A stretch of DNA of 64,000 nt. Source: Methanobacterium sp964452085. GTDB taxonomy: Archaea > Methanobacteriota > Methanobacteria > Methanobacteriales > Methanobacteriaceae. Both the position numbers and the translations under genes were made by a program. Of the stretch, positions 48,073 through 57,170 are shown piece after piece. Within the stretch, counting starts at the first letter, position 1. Each line of letters begins with the position of its first letter. Location of the stretch: contig CAYVKL010000004.1 in NCBI GenBank assembly GCA_964452085.1, forward strand, positions 255,028 through 319,027. Direction: 5' to 3'. Below the pieces are notes generated by a model, which saw nothing but the letters and a program-made list of their open reading frames with translations, had not been told where the DNA came from and did no database searches.

Positions 48073-48552
48073 ATGCCTGATTGGATTGTGCATGTGTGTG
48101 TTGCCTGGACTTTATGCCGGATTCTAAGTTTAAAGTATCCTCAGTTTAACACGGGTAACACGGTCCTGGCCATGATTGGATCAGTATTTCCAGATGCACT
48201 TAAGGTATCCATTCTTTTCGAGTTAATGGGATTTGACTGGTGGGATTACATTTACGTATTACATTTACCCATTGGATCATTTTTACTGGCAGGAATTGCA
48301 TCACTACTCTTTAAAGAGAAGAAAACTGCCTTTTTGTTTTTATCCTTTGGTATTTTAACTCATTATGCCATGGACTTACTGTTAATTCAGTTAGGATACG
48401 GGATGATGCTCTTCTACCCTGCTAGCTGGATGGGATTCACCTTAAATCTGGTGCCCAGTGATGATTATTACATAACCATCATAGCACTGGTGGTGGCAGG
48501 GCTGGTTTATCTGATTACTAAATGGGTTAAAAATAAGCAAAAAACATTATAA
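48073..48552 (+). CDS. YdjM-type metal-dependent membrane hydrolase-like protein
   Basis: 159 residues with five hydrophobic segments. Family motifs: PDWIVHV at the start, GSVFPDALKVS, LHLPIGS and LTHYAMDLLL, giving the His/Asp pattern of the YdjM/LexA-regulated membrane hydrolase family. It probably binds a metal and acts on a lipid or envelope substrate; activity is not established for archaeal members. ATG 48073 has AGGAGG in the end of the upstream gene, so operon with it. Confidence 0.8.
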   Translation: MPDWIVHVCVAWTLCRILSLKYPQFNTGNTVLAMIGSVFPDALKVSILFELMGFDWWDYIYVLHLPIGSFLLAGIASLLFKEKKTAFLFLSFGILTHYAMDLLLIQLGYGMMLFYPASWMGFTLNLVPSDDYYITIIALVVAGLVYLITKWVKNKQKTL

Positions 48553-48705
48553 TTACCATTAATTAATTTTTGTTAATTGGTACAAAAAACTGGGTTTTAT
48601 AAAAGTTTGCCTAAAAATTTAAAAAATAGTCCTCAATTTGAATTCCATAAACCCGAATATTCCAAAAACCAGAGTATTCCCTAAACCAAAGTAATCCAAA
48701 AAACC

Positions 48706-50178
48706 CTACAAACTCAAATCACTGAACTCCTCTTCAGTGAATTTAATTAAAAAGCAAGTTCCATTATTTCTGTCAAGTTCAATGGTTCCGTTCATCTGGT
48801 CCACCAGAGTGTTCACCAGGCGCATTCCCAGTGAACGGGTATGTTCAACATCCAGATCTTCTGGTAATCCCACTCCATTATCCGCAACCTTGAAATGGAA
48901 TTCATCACCGTCTTTATGGAATTGCACAGTTATCTCACCTTCCCGGTTGTCAGGGAAGGCGTGTTTCAGACTGTTGCTGATGATTTCGTTAACTATTAAT
49001 CCCAAAGGTATGGCAGTGTTAATGTCCAGGAGTGTTTTACTTAAATCCAGTTTGAGTTGGATGTTGTCTCCTGTAACATAGGTTCGGAAGAGTTCGTTGG
49101 TTAGGGTTTCAATGTAGTCTCCAAAGTCAATGCATTTAAGGTCAGTGGATTGATACAACATTTTATGGATTAATGCCATGGAACGTGCCCTGCGCTGGCT
49201 CTCTTTGAAAACTGCCAGTGCGGCCTTATCCTTTATGTAACGTGATTGTAAGTTTAAAAGGCTGCTGATGACCATGAGGTTGTTTTTAACCCTGTGGTGG
49301 ATTTCCTTAAGGAGCATTTCTTTTTCTTCCAGGGATTTGAGAAGTTTGGCTTCATATTCCTTTCTGCGGGTGATGTCACGCGCCAAGGAGAGTATCATTT
49401 TCTCACCACGGAGGTTGAAGACGTGACTGCTCATCTCCACCGGTATCTGGTCACCGTCTCGAGTTTCCTGTACTGCTTCGAAGGTTGCAGTGCCTCGTGA
49501 ATTTAATTCTGCCATGAATTGGGGGATTTTTTTCCGTGTTTCAATGCTGTCAATATCGGGAGGGCTCATTTGTAAGAGTTCTTCCTTGGTGTATCCAAGC
49601 CGACTGCAGGCCACATCGTTGACTTCTGTGAAATTACCAGGGCTACCATCCTCTTTTATAGGGTGGAGGAAGATGGCATCGTTGGCATTGTTGAATACTT
49701 CTCTGAATTTTTCTTCACTTTCTTCCAGTTTGAGTTCCATTTTTTTATTAATGGTTATGTCACGAGCAATTGAAGATGCACCCACTACACTCCCTGCTGC
49801 ATCTTTAATGGGTGAAATACTAAGTGATACACTTAACATGGAACCATCTTTTCGTCTTCTTAGAGTCTCATAGTGGGTTACTCTTTCTCCACTTTTGATC
49901 CAGGCCAGGATGAGAGATATTTCATCGGTGTTGTAGGGTGGTATGAGCATGGCTACGGAGTTGCCCACAGCCTCAGAGGAGGTAAAACCATAGATTTTCT
50001 CAGCACCGGGATTCCAGGTGAGGATAGTACCATCTAGACCAATACCCACTATTGCGTCTTCAGTATTTTCTACAATAGATTTAAGGTAGTTTAGTTCCTT
50101 TTCAGTTGCCAGGTGTTTCTTTTCAGTTTCCTGGAGGGCTTTGTCCATTTCCTTTGGCTCTAAATCTTGTTGTTTCAT
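48706..50178 (-). CDS. Cytoplasmic sensor histidine kinase with two PAS domains (HisKA_2-like)
   Basis: 490 residues, no membrane helix. N-terminal coiled-coil (~1-35), PAS 1 (IVENTEDAIVGIGLDGTILTWN...SIARDITINK), PAS 2 (VFNNANDAIFLHPIKEDGSPGN...LARDITRRK), then the H-box KEIHHRVKNNLMVISSLLNLQSRYI with His294-His295 and a HATPase (LIVNEIISNSLKHAF, ADNGVGLPEDL, GMRLVNTLVDQM). Nearly the same H-box as the kinase in the kaiC operon (35100) and that at 43703. It is divergently placed to a small winged-helix gene. Ligand of the PAS domains unknown. Confidence 0.9.
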   Translation of the reverse strand: MKQQDLEPKEMDKALQETEKKHLATEKELNYLKSIVENTEDAIVGIGLDGTILTWNPGAEKIYGFTSSEAVGNSVAMLIPPYNTDEISLILAWIKSGERVTHYETLRRRKDGSMLSVSLSISPIKDAAGSVVGASSIARDITINKKMELKLEESEEKFREVFNNANDAIFLHPIKEDGSPGNFTEVNDVACSRLGYTKEELLQMSPPDIDSIETRKKIPQFMAELNSRGTATFEAVQETRDGDQIPVEMSSHVFNLRGEKMILSLARDITRRKEYEAKLLKSLEEKEMLLKEIHHRVKNNLMVISSLLNLQSRYIKDKAALAVFKESQRRARSMALIHKMLYQSTDLKCIDFGDYIETLTNELFRTYVTGDNIQLKLDLSKTLLDINTAIPLGLIVNEIISNSLKHAFPDNREGEITVQFHKDGDEFHFKVADNGVGLPEDLDVEHTRSLGMRLVNTLVDQMNGTIELDRNNGTCFLIKFTEEEFSDLSL

Positions 50179-50378
50179 GACAATTACTCAGAATTATCGG
50201 TAATTCAATAGTTTTAAGTTAGTTTTTATCTTTAACCTTATTTTTGGTTTTATCTTTGCTTTTTATAAAGGGTTTTTTAATTATTTATTTCCAACTGCAG
50301 AAATCAGATGATTTACATCAGAAATGCCATAAAAAATACTTAATAATTCTAGTTTCATCACCCTAAAATCGAACTAAA

Positions 50379-50570
50379 ATGTTAGATACAATCAAAAACC
50401 AGCATCCTACTTCCATAAGAAACCTTTCCTATACCCTGGAGAAAGATTTAAAATCAGTCCAACCTAAGGTGCATAGATTAGCAAAGGAAGGTCTCATAAA
50501 ATTAGAGCATGGTTCCAAAAATGCCAAAAGACCAGTGGTTAATTTCAATAAAATAGAGATAGAAATTTAG
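50379..50570 (+). CDS. N-terminally truncated winged-helix regulator (HVO_A0114-like)
   Basis: 63 residues from ATG 50379, all winged helix: MLDTIKNQHPTSIRNLSYTL...VHRLAKEGLIKLEHGS and ending RPVVNFNKIEIEI. The family is normally twice as long, with an N-terminal domain. Directly upstream in the same frame, the codons SP-stop-NRTK match the missing linker (family SPK...RLELL), with AAA turned into TAA at 50364-50366, so a stop mutation probably broke the gene. No SD precedes the ATG. A decayed copy of the same gene lies at 57078-57170. It may be a remnant antitoxin-like regulator of the cluster. Confidence 0.6.
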   Translation: MLDTIKNQHPTSIRNLSYTLEKDLKSVQPKVHRLAKEGLIKLEHGSKNAKRPVVNFNKIEIEI

Positions 50571-50635
50571 AAAAAATCAATCTTGAGAAAAAGATCCTAT
50601 CCGAGAAAAACTATCCTGATAAAAAAAGTTTAATA

Positions 50636-51003
50636 TCATTTATTTATTATAATCTCTATGTCGTTTATTATCTCTTTTACACTTTTCAGCCCATCTTCTA
50701 CTTCTTGATGTGATATTTCCCTTTTATGAGCGCCAATTTTCACATTACCATAAAAATCAATATTTCTTATTTCCCATAATAAATCCATTTTATCCTCATA
50801 TTTACATAGCATCTCTTTAGCCTTTTTTTCCTTAAATTATGACTTTTATAATCTTTTCCGTTGATTTTGTCCGTTAAGGACATGATAGCTGATTCAAAAG
50901 CAGCATATGCCAAACCAGCAACACCAGCAAGATCACCTTGTTCATAGAGATCTTCAGCAGATTTCAATAGATTTTTGGCTCTTTGCATGTCTAAGTCAAC
51001 CAT
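50636..51003 (-). pseudogene. HEPN toxin-like gene interrupted by a frameshift
   Basis: ATG 51003 begins a HEPN-domain protein (MVDLDMQRAKNLLKSAEDLY...FESAIMSLTDKINGK). After 60 codons, in AAAAAAA (about 50828-50834), the frame moves by one base: the shifted frame continues AKEMLCKYEDKMDLLWEIRN...EIIINK and ends at 50636, giving about 122 residues if an eighth A is added. HEPN motif region is RNIDFYG, where the RxxxxH His is Tyr. The start lies 13 bases inside the HTH-MNT gene end, the classic MNT-HEPN toxin-antitoxin order. Either a real mutation, a homopolymer sequencing error, or programmed -1 slippage. Confidence 0.75.
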
Positions 51004-51839
51004 ATCCTTTCACCCTCCTGAGATATCTCATTTTCAAGTTCTTCAATTATTTTATAAATGTTTTCCACTTCTATTTCATTTTTAGGAATAGTTAGGCCCT
51101 TTCTGGTAACTGATTTAACTTCTCCAATAGTGATTTCTGCCAGATGTTCATAGTATTCACGAGCATCACTCTCAAGTAATTGAGACTTTTTTAAGAATTC
51201 TTTTGCTTTCTCCAAACGGTATATAACATATGATTTAGGGAAAGAATCCAATTCAGCTATAATTTTAAATATATCACCCTTAAAGACAATCCCATTAATG
51301 ATTGATTCCAGAACCACAAAATCCACAGGGTCTTTTATATCTTCCCAGGAATATTGGTGAATCTCGAAACGGTATGGTAGAAAATCATATTTTTTTATTT
51401 CAAGTGGTTTTTGGCTTATTATTAGGACGTCTATATCGCTTTTTTCTGTGGCCAAACCCGTGGCTACACTTCCAAATAAGATGAATAGATCAACTTCACC
51501 GGCAAGTTGATCATATAAAAGATCAACCCTGTTTTTAAATTGCGGTGATATTCGCTGTCTTTTCTCTTCCATGAAAAGTTTCCACATGACTTTGACCATT
51601 GCCATCTCGTAATTTATTCTGTAAACCTTTTTACGCTTGCTTTTCTTTTCATTAATAAGGTTATACCTTAATAAAACTTTTAATATTCTTGAAACGTTTG
51701 ATTTGGAAATTTTTATCTCATTTGCCAGTTCTGTGAGTCCCCATGTTTGGTAGGGCTTCTGGATCATTAAGCGTAAGACTTTTACAGTATTTCTGGCTGC
51801 CAAGTCCTCCAGGTTAAATTGTTCTAAATTTAGTACCAT
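50991..51839 (-). CDS. HTH-nucleotidyltransferase (MNT) antitoxin-like protein
   Basis: 282 residues. N-terminal winged helix (AARNTVKVLRLMIQKPYQTWGLTELANEIKISKSNVSRILKVLL, residues ~14-80). The MNT catalytic motif is FILFGSVATGLATEKSDIDVLII with GS and DxD. In known MntA-HepT systems the MNT protein adenylylates the HEPN toxin and neutralises it; here the HTH is fused to it, suggesting that the pair also controls its own promoter. A 16-bp palindrome lies three bases before ATG 51839, and a TATA-like TTAATATATTA sits about 25-35 bases upstream, so a leaderless message with an operator over the start site is likely. The overlapping HEPN gene is frameshifted. Confidence 0.85.
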   Translation of the reverse strand: MVLNLEQFNLEDLAARNTVKVLRLMIQKPYQTWGLTELANEIKISKSNVSRILKVLLRYNLINEKKSKRKKVYRINYEMAMVKVMWKLFMEEKRQRISPQFKNRVDLLYDQLAGEVDLFILFGSVATGLATEKSDIDVLIISQKPLEIKKYDFLPYRFEIHQYSWEDIKDPVDFVVLESIINGIVFKGDIFKIIAELDSFPKSYVIYRLEKAKEFLKKSQLLESDAREYYEHLAEITIGEVKSVTRKGLTIPKNEIEVENIYKIIEELENEISQEGERIWLT

Positions 51840-51841
51840 AT

Positions 51842-51857
51842 GTTCTAATATTAGAAC
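51842..51857 (-). promoter_or_regulatory. Perfect 16-bp palindrome, operator of the HTH-MNT gene
   Basis: GTTCTAATATTAGAAC, a perfect palindrome between TATA-like TTAATATATTA and the start ATG (51839). Binding there would block the transcription start, so the HTH of the MNT protein is the likely ligand (inference). Confidence 0.65.
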
Positions 51858-52029
51858 TAATAATATATTAAGTTTTATGAGGATTCCAGACTATAGATAG
51901 GTAGATGACCAAATTATGTATTACTTTTTACGAAATAAGTATATATGTTTATCGAAGTTCAATACCAAAAAAAAACCCACAAAAATTGAAGTTTAAGAAA
52001 AATAAGATATTATTGGTAACCCCTTATCT

Positions 52030-52431
52030 TCACAAGATTTTTACCATATCCCCTGCATTTTTCAGTCTTTTATCAAGGGTTAAAAGTGGTATTCCCTCCC
52101 TTTGGGATGCGGCCATAAATAATGAATCATATACCGTGATCTTATGAGTTAAAGCAATTTGGAAGGATTCTTCCAGGAGTTCATGAGTGGGGATAACTTC
52201 ACAACTGGTGTTAATGAATTCCAGGCTAATTTTAAGTGCTTGATTAATTAAGTCAGGGTCTTCATTGAAAAAATTCACGCGCTTCCAGGCAACATTGGCT
52301 ACTTCTGCCCTTGCCAGATCCACTGTTACTAATTGAGTGTTTCCAGTTGCATTAACTGCTTTTTGTGATGATGATTCCTGGAAAAATAGGGCAGCTATGA
52401 CTGAGGAGTCCAAAACACATCTAGTATTCAT
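52030..52431 (-). CDS. vapC: VapC-type PIN-domain toxin
   Basis: 133 residues from ATG 52431 (MNTRCVLDSSVIAAL; ATG 52440 is possible). PIN fold with the acidic set of an RNase: Asp in VLDSSV, Glu in ARAEVANV, Asp in VYDSLFM, Asp in LLTLDKR. VapC toxins cut tRNA or rRNA when freed from VapB. The start overlaps the end of the VapB gene by 11 bases. It lies next to the HTH-MNT/HEPN unit on the same strand, making two toxin-antitoxin modules in tandem. Confidence 0.88.
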   Translation of the reverse strand: MNTRCVLDSSVIAALFFQESSSQKAVNATGNTQLVTVDLARAEVANVAWKRVNFFNEDPDLINQALKISLEFINTSCEVIPTHELLEESFQIALTHKITVYDSLFMAASQREGIPLLTLDKRLKNAGDMVKIL

Positions 52432-52663
52432 CCCTATCATCTCTGATGAGTTTTACGGATTCAATATCCTTCATTTGTTTCCTAAGACCCTCAACATTCT
52501 TGAGGAGCCTTTTTTTACTTTTTTCCTGGATTAATTTTATAGTAAGTTGCCTTATCTCTTCCTGCCAGTTCACATCATCCATTTCATCCATTATCTTCCT
52601 AAAACGGACAGGTATACGAATACTGTATACAGGTTTTGTAGACATAACTCTATATTTAGCCAT
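52421..52663 (-). CDS. vapB: VapB-type antitoxin
   Basis: 80 residues, basic N-terminus with a strand-helix pattern (YSIRIPVRFRKIMDEMDDVNWQEEIRQLT) typical of archaeal VapB, then a helical tail (IQEKSKKRLLKNVEGLRKQ) that would wrap the toxin. It should bind the operator and VapC. Start ATG 52663 has a 10-bp palindrome seven bases upstream and no SD, so a leaderless message is likely. Confidence 0.85.
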   Translation of the reverse strand: MAKYRVMSTKPVYSIRIPVRFRKIMDEMDDVNWQEEIRQLTIKLIQEKSKKRLLKNVEGLRKQMKDIESVKLIRDDRDEY

Positions 52664-52669
52664 AATTAC

Positions 52670-52679
52670 AGATATATCT
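52670..52679 (-). promoter_or_regulatory. Palindrome upstream of vapB, candidate operator
   Basis: AGATATATCT, perfect palindrome between a TATA-like stretch (about 52685-52693) and the vapB start, fitting autoregulation by VapBC. Confidence 0.4.
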
Positions 52680-52789
52680 TATCTTATTAATAAATAGTTA
52701 ATTAATATTAATCATCACGAGAACTAATGGATTTAATTGGTATCTGTTTTTTCCAAAAAAAATAAAAAAAGAGGATTATAAATCCTCAC

Positions 52790-54451
52790 CTATTTTCTGC
52801 GTGTGCTTAGAAGTCCACCCATGACCATCAGAATTGCCAGGGCAATTCCTGCCATTGGTACTCCAGTGGTTTGCATTCCAACGGTTTTTTCACTACCGGT
52901 TGCGGCCTGAGCTATGGCAACGTTAGCTGGTAATGGTGTTCGGAATCCGTCCAGTATGGCGAAAATATTGGCTATTCCAAATCCATCGTTTGCTCGGAGT
53001 ATGGCAGTGGCTATACCGTTTACAGTTGGCACATCCACGGATTTACTTCCCACATTTCCAATGTCAGTGGTTATGGTTATGATGGTACCGTCGGGTATGT
53101 GGCCTATGCTTGAGGTGTCTTCACCGTTGCTGTTGGTGGTTACACTGGCAGTTACTGTAGATGTTGATCCGAAGGGTATGTTGGTTGGGTTGGCAGATAC
53201 AGTTAGGATTAACCATGGGTCGGCATCAACCTCATCCACTTCTCCTCCAATGTTATCAGGGTTGTTTTTAGGGTTGTCGTTGGATCCCCACCAGTTGTTG
53301 GTGGCGTCTACCATGTAAAGGGGTACTTGTTGTGTGGTAAATAGATTTTCTTCTCGGAATTTGAGTTGGCCCGTGTCGAGGTAAACCCCGTAATCAGTGT
53401 TGCCTATGATTCGATTGACGTTGATGTTGCGGTAATTAATGGTTCCTAATGCTCCTGAAGAGCCGTAGTAGATGTATATTCCGCTTCCGTTGTTGTTGAT
53501 GATGTTGTTTCCAATGATCTTATAGGATCCTCCGTCGAGGTGGATTGCTCCGTTACTATTGGCTGTGTTATCGGTGAAGGTGCTGCCGGTAATGTATAGA
53601 TCTGAGGAAAATCCAGAGAATATGGCTCCTCCCATTCCAGGGTCTTTACCACCGTTTACGTAGTTACCAGTGAATAGGGAGTCAGTGACTGTGAGATCTC
53701 CCCGGTTCCAGATGGCTCCACCCTCTTCATCAGCGTAGTTCCCGTTGAACTGGCAGTTAGATATGTATACATTTCCTCGGTTGATGTATATGGCCCCACC
53801 ATCCCATTCAGCGTGGTTTCCATTGAATTGGCTGTTGGTGATTGAAGCATCCCCATCCTGGATGTAGACTGCCCCACCAGCAATGCCCGAACCCGCGTAG
53901 TTGGAGTTAAACTGGCATCCTTGTATGTTCACTTCGTTTTGACTGTATACAGCCCCTCCATTGGTGGTGGCGTGGTTGTTTTCAAATGCACAGTTGGTGA
54001 GGGTTAATGTTCCCAGGTTGTTTATGGCACCTCCATAACCACTTTCACCATTTTTCATGGTTAAATCCTTGATGATTACGTTCGCATTGATTATGGCAAA
54101 GATTTTACTAAGACCCATGGCATCGATAAAGGTCACACTGCTACCAGCACCGGCAAGAGTCATGTTTTTATCTATGACTAAGTTAAAGTCAGCATGATTT
54201 GCTTCAGTTTTGTTGTAGGTTCCTGCTGCCAGGTTGACTGTTCCGTTTTCATTAACCCGGTTTATACCCATTTCAACACTCTGCAGGGGACCAACACCAG
54301 GAGTTCCTTGTGTAGCCTGTGATCCGTCGTTGCTGTCATTTCCAGTGGTGGAAACATAGATGGTATCCAGTCCACCGTTGGCAGATGCAGCCCCACAAAG
54401 AATGAGTGCAAAAAGAAGAGTAATAGTGAGTATTATAGTTTGCTTTTTCAC
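52790..54451 (-). CDS. Surface protein with parallel beta-helix and C-terminal anchor
   Basis: 553 residues. Signal peptide (TIILTITLLFALILCGAASA), then GLDTIYVSTTGNDSNDGSQATQG, then a right-handed parallel beta-helix of repeated GGAIxNxG/GCQFNSN-type turns (about residues 60-380), an Ig-like domain (LTVSANPTNIPFGSTSTVTASVTTNSNGEDTSS), and a C-terminal helix with a basic tail (GVPMAGIALAILMVMGGLLSTRRK) that anchors it in the membrane. Many N-glycosylation sequons. GTG start with SD AAAGGAGGTGA. Close paralogue of the next gene, and similar in start to the giant protein at 59131. Probably adhesin-like; function not proven. Confidence 0.88.
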   Translation of the reverse strand: MKKQTIILTITLLFALILCGAASANGGLDTIYVSTTGNDSNDGSQATQGTPGVGPLQSVEMGINRVNENGTVNLAAGTYNKTEANHADFNLVIDKNMTLAGAGSSVTFIDAMGLSKIFAIINANVIIKDLTMKNGESGYGGAINNLGTLTLTNCAFENNHATTNGGAVYSQNEVNIQGCQFNSNYAGSGIAGGAVYIQDGDASITNSQFNGNHAEWDGGAIYINRGNVYISNCQFNGNYADEEGGAIWNRGDLTVTDSLFTGNYVNGGKDPGMGGAIFSGFSSDLYITGSTFTDNTANSNGAIHLDGGSYKIIGNNIINNNGSGIYIYYGSSGALGTINYRNINVNRIIGNTDYGVYLDTGQLKFREENLFTTQQVPLYMVDATNNWWGSNDNPKNNPDNIGGEVDEVDADPWLILTVSANPTNIPFGSTSTVTASVTTNSNGEDTSSIGHIPDGTIITITTDIGNVGSKSVDVPTVNGIATAILRANDGFGIANIFAILDGFRTPLPANVAIAQAATGSEKTVGMQTTGVPMAGIALAILMVMGGLLSTRRK

Positions 54452-54860
54452 ATTTTCACCTCCTTTTACAGTTATAAATTAGTTTATGAACTGTTTTTTA
54501 ACTGGAAAAGGATTAACTGTTTTTTAGGTGAAAAAATGTTTAATGAAATCTGTTTTTCTCTGCCCCTACCCCTATTTCACTGAATTTTAACTGAAATTTC
54601 TTAAAATAAATTCTATATTATATTTTGTTTTTAATTGATAATATACATAATCATGAACAGGAGCCTCGATTTTTCATAAAATGTTCTATAAATAATACAC
54701 GAAAAATTGGAATGTGATTTTCAATTAAGGAGATTGATATCAAAGAAAGAAATAAACCCCAAAAAAAGAGAACAAACCCAAATAAGTAGATAACTCCAAA
54801 TAAAAGATATCTATTAAATTAAATTAAAAAAAAAAAATAGATGGGAGGTTAAACCTCCAC
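54452..54860. other. AT-rich region between the two surface genes
   Basis: Holds the promoter of the 52790-54451 gene, with conserved leader ACTGTAAAAGGAGGTGAAAA shared with its paralogue. Nothing else seen. Confidence 0.5.
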
Positions 54861-56459
54861 TTATTTTCTTCGTGCTGTGAAGAGTCCACCTATTACCATT
54901 AGTATGGCCAGTGCCATTCCTGCTATTGGTGCTCCAGTAGTTTGCATACCCACTGTATTAGCGTTAACAGTAGAAGTGCTTGCTGCCTGGGCTATCACCA
55001 CGTTAGCTGGTAATGGTGTTCTGAATCCATCCAGGATAGCATAGAGATTGGCTAGTCCGTAACCTTCATTGGCTCTTAAGATAGCGGTGGCAATACCTGC
55101 AACTGTGGGTACAGTTACCTGTTTACTTCCCACGTTACCAATGTCAGTGGTTATGGTGACCATTGTGCCGTCAGGTACGTATCCCTGACTGGATATGTCC
55201 ACACCATCACTATTTATGTTCAGGCTGGCAGTTATGGTGGATGTACCTCCAAATGCTACGTTGGTTGGGTTGGAGTTTATGGTTAGGGTTAACCATGGGT
55301 CGGCATCAACTAGTTCCGCGTCTCCTCCGATGTTGTTGGGGTTGTCTTTGGGGTTGCTGTTTGATCCCCACCAGTTATTGGTGGCGTCAATCAAGTAGAA
55401 AGGTATTTCATCACTGAATGCTGCACCATCTAGAATGACTCCATCGTTTACTGGTTCATTTCCAGAGTAAAGGTATATGGCGTATTCAGTGTTACCATAG
55501 AAACGGTTGAAGTTAATGTTACGGTAGGTTTGGGTTGGTGTAGATCCTGAAGGACCCATTTGAATGTATATGGCGCTTCCCTCATTGTTTAGGAAATTGT
55601 TGCCTTTGATTAGGAAGTCTGTTCCCACAATGAATATTGCCCCACCCTGATCAGCTGTGTTACTTGAGAAAGTGCTTTTGGTGACGTTGAGTTTGTTGTA
55701 AACCGTGTATATTGCTCCACCTTTTCCTATTTCATCAGTAACATAGTTACCAGTGAATATGCAGTTTTCAATGGTGAGTGGAACTATTAAAGCCCAAATT
55801 GCCCCTCCATCTTTCTCAGCATGGTTTCCAATGAATTGACTGTTTTTTATGGTTGCATCCTGACCCTGTGCGAATATTGCACCACCAAGAAGTCCAGATC
55901 CTGCGTAGTTACTGATGAACTGGCATCCGTCAACATAGAGGCTATCGCGACTACGTATGGCCCCTCCGGAAAGGGTAGCATGGTTGTTTTCAAATAAAAC
56001 ATTTTCCAGTATCAGGGTTCCAGCGCAGTCAATAGCTCCACCGAAATCATTTTCACCATTTTTCAGTGTTAAATCTTTGATGGTGACGGTTGATGTGGCA
56101 ATATTGAATATATTGCTGAGTCCCATGGCATCGATGATGGTGGAACCGGTTCCAGCACCTATGATGTTCATGTTTCTGCTTATGCCCAGGTTGATGTCTG
56201 AATGTCCACTATCTGTTTTATTGTATGTTCCTGCTGCCAGGTTGATGGTTCCGTTAGTATTAACTAGGGTTATTCCTGCTTCTATACTCTGTTTGGGTCC
56301 AACTCCACCAGGTCCGGGGGTAGCTTGAGATCCATCCCAGCTGTCATTTCCATCAGTGGCCACGTAGACATTGTCCAGACCGCTAGTGGCAGATGCAGAT
56401 CCACAAAGAATGAGTGCAAATAGAAGAGTAGATATTAGGATGATTGATTGCTTTTTCAC
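54861..56459 (-). CDS. Surface protein with parallel beta-helix and C-terminal anchor, paralogue
   Basis: 532 residues, same architecture as the 52790-54451 protein: signal peptide (SIILISTLLFALILCGSASA), GLDNVYVATDGNDSWDGSQ, beta-helix of about 300 residues with repeated GGAI turns, Ig-like domain (LTINSNPTNVAFGGTSTITASLNINSDGVDISS), and C-terminal GAPIAGMALAILMVIGGLFTARRK. The two C-terminal halves are very similar, while the beta-helix differs more, as expected if binding faces diversify. GTG start, SD AAAGGAGGTGA. Likely a tandem duplication with each copy keeping its own promoter. Confidence 0.88.
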   Translation of the reverse strand: MKKQSIILISTLLFALILCGSASATSGLDNVYVATDGNDSWDGSQATPGPGGVGPKQSIEAGITLVNTNGTINLAAGTYNKTDSGHSDINLGISRNMNIIGAGTGSTIIDAMGLSNIFNIATSTVTIKDLTLKNGENDFGGAIDCAGTLILENVLFENNHATLSGGAIRSRDSLYVDGCQFISNYAGSGLLGGAIFAQGQDATIKNSQFIGNHAEKDGGAIWALIVPLTIENCIFTGNYVTDEIGKGGAIYTVYNKLNVTKSTFSSNTADQGGAIFIVGTDFLIKGNNFLNNEGSAIYIQMGPSGSTPTQTYRNINFNRFYGNTEYAIYLYSGNEPVNDGVILDGAAFSDEIPFYLIDATNNWWGSNSNPKDNPNNIGGDAELVDADPWLTLTINSNPTNVAFGGTSTITASLNINSDGVDISSQGYVPDGTMVTITTDIGNVGSKQVTVPTVAGIATAILRANEGYGLANLYAILDGFRTPLPANVVIAQAASTSTVNANTVGMQTTGAPIAGMALAILMVIGGLFTARRK

Positions 56460-56973
56460 TTGCTTTTCACCTCCTTTTACAGTTTTAAATAATCCATTTT
56501 TTTAAATTCATGTCAAACTTGAATGTTAAAATGACTTTTGATGTTATATGACATCTAATCATAAAGACGTTTATTAATAAAAACGTACTAGTCATAAAGA
56601 CGTCTACAAATCAAGTTTTTTTAACATTTAAAACTGAATTTTCGCTTGTAAGGTAAAACTGTTCTATCGGTGTAAAGTAAGTAAATGGTTGTTGTTTTCG
56701 CCGCCCTTACCTTATTAGAATTATGACTGTAATTTGACTTGAACGCCAATAATGTATTTTTTAATTTATTTATAATTAACTATAAAAAGATTAAAACCAA
56801 TTATAAGCTTTAAAAATTAAATTTTAACAATATAAAAAAGTAATAAGGATTTAAAAGAAATAATAAAGAGTATATAAGATAATACAATTAGTTAGATGTA
56901 TTCTTACTAAGGGTTTCCAAGAACAATCAAATTATTCACTATCAATGCATTACAAATGTCCGTTACATCTCCT
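56460..56973. other. AT-rich region with a repeated TCATAAAGACGT motif
   Basis: TCATAAAGACGT occurs twice near 56558 and 56591. The first 30 bases are the conserved leader of the surface gene. No gene seen. Confidence 0.5.
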
Positions 56974-57078
56974 TTATGTCAGGGAAACATTTTTGGATGG
57001 TATGACTATCGATTTTAAAGAATCAAAAATTTCTTCATGTCTTTTGAGAACATGTTCATCTTCCAAGTATAGCTCCAC
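56974..57078 (-). pseudogene. 34-codon gene fragment
   Basis: A GTG-started frame of 34 codons (MELYLEDEHVLKRHEEIFDSLKSIVIPS...) that reads like the C-terminal part of a larger protein. It abuts the decayed HTH copy at 57078 exactly, indicating a junction of gene debris. Confidence 0.4.
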
Positions 57079-57170
57079 AGACCACCCCAAGTAAATAAAT
57101 TAGCAAAGTAAGGTCTTTATAAACTGGAACCTGGTTAAAAAATGTATAAAACCAGTTGAATTATTTACCA
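57078..57170 (+). pseudogene. Decayed copy of the HVO_A0114-like HTH gene
   Basis: Bases ATTAGCAAAGTAAGGTCTTT and onward align with the 50379-50570 gene (LAKEGLIKLEHGSKN), but with stop codons replacing Glu and Ser codons. It is a pseudogene remnant, showing that this HTH family has been copied and lost around the toxin and surface cluster. Confidence 0.6.
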
